Assembly (NCBI RefSeq): GCF_946478785.1
Contig: NZ_CAMLDD010000043.1
Location: forward strand, 1-15,240
Reading direction: 5' to 3'
Source: an uncultured Flavobacterium sp.
GTDB taxonomy: Bacteria > Bacteroidota > Bacteroidia > Flavobacteriales > Flavobacteriaceae
Length of the DNA: 15,240 nt
Part shown: in pieces, positions 14,969-15,240 of the stretch
Layout: the number at the start of each line of letters is the position of its first letter
How positions within the stretch are numbered: the first letter of the stretch is position 1
Translations under genes and position numbers: made by a program
The notes under the pieces: generated by a model
Told to the model about the DNA's origin: nothing
What the model saw: only the letters and a program-made list of their open reading frames with translations
Databases searched by the model: none

Positions 14969-15230
14969 AAAAAAATGTTCACTTTTGTGGTATTAGAAAG
15001 CAGTAATTAACGGCTAATATCTTAGAATGTAATAGTAAAAAGAACTAATGTGATTTAATTACGGAAAACCATAATTCACTAAAATTAATTTTCAAACAAG
15101 GATAACGAAAATAAAATGGAGACAATGCGTACTTATACGTGTTTATTGAATGAGGACAAATAAAAAACTTCTTATGAAAAAGTTTCCCTAGGTACTATCT
15201 TTAATTCCTAATTTATTTTACTGTTTTTTC

Positions 15231-15238
15231 TATATTTG
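15231..15238 (+). promoter_or_regulatory. -7 promoter box at the right edge
   Basis: TATATTTG, a perfect TAnnTTTG, reads rightward out of the window and probably serves a gene beyond the edge, divergent from the restriction operon. Confidence 0.45.
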
Positions 15239-15240
15239 TA

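Larger units (their letters stand above)
14934..15240. other. Intergenic stretch upstream of the restriction operon
   Basis: No coding frame, RNA gene, long repeat or attachment-site-like structure is visible. It holds a weak minus-strand promoter for hsdR (14961-14968) and, at the very end, a plus-strand -7 box (15231-15238). Confidence 0.5.

Noticed and set aside
1..15240. CRISPR array, tRNA, rRNA, insertion sequence or integrase
   Set aside because: No regularly spaced repeats, cloverleaf-like sequence, transposase motifs or tyrosine/serine recombinase signatures were seen on either strand.
14934..15240. Attachment site or island boundary at the right end of the operon
   Set aside because: No direct repeat shared with the region after hsdM (4400-4517) and no tRNA gene end could be found by eye.

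Overview
The window looks like a chromosomal segment of a Flavobacterium-type Bacteroidota. It is AT-rich, has several Bacteroidota promoter -7 boxes (TAnnTTTG), shows no clear Shine-Dalgarno sites, and carries a small lipoprotein with a Cys lipobox, a secreted GH43-like enzyme and a Crp/Fnr-type regulator typical of that phylum. The species cannot be named from the sequence.

Left part (1-4430) is ordinary chromosome with small independent genes. On the minus strand there is a partial gene leaving the left edge, a 54-residue putative lipoprotein with a good intrinsic terminator, and a pair of small soluble proteins (an acidic CPFH-motif protein followed by a DUF2158/YodC-like protein). A plus-strand SPOUT (TrmH/SpoU) RNA methyltransferase converges on a minus-strand secreted GH43-like glycosidase. 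Upstream of the glycosidase lies a 55-base near-copy of the 3' end of the methyltransferase gene (51 of 55 identical). A plus-strand Crp/Fnr regulator and an exported RidA-family protein follow, separated by a GTGA-N6-TCAC palindrome that fits the regulator's recognition helix.

Right part (4430-14933) is one minus-strand defence operon of six tightly packed genes, closed by a hairpin terminator at 4462-4494. In transcription order: hsdR, a GHKL ATPase fused to a DUF4263/Shedu-like PD-(D/E)XK nuclease, hsdS, an ABC/OLD-type ATPase with an N-terminal putative DNA-reading module (McrA-head-like plus EVE-like), an HNH nuclease, and hsdM. The three hsd genes make a complete type I restriction-modification set: HsdR cleaves and translocates, HsdS recognises two half-sites, HsdM methylates adenine. 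The other three genes are not standard parts. The ATPase plus HNH pair resembles the PtuA/PtuB pair of Septu, with an unusual modified-base-reader-like front end. The GHKL-nuclease fusion is a candidate stand-alone or accessory effector. Junctions of -14, -8, 3, 5 and 20 bases argue for coordinated expression as a composite defence unit. The ATPase-HNH segment is clearly more AT-rich than hsdM and hsdR in spot counts, which suggests a later insertion between hsdS and hsdM.

The last 307 bases (14934-15240) hold a weak promoter for the operon and a plus-strand promoter box for a gene beyond the right edge. No tRNA, rRNA, CRISPR array, IS element or integrase was seen.
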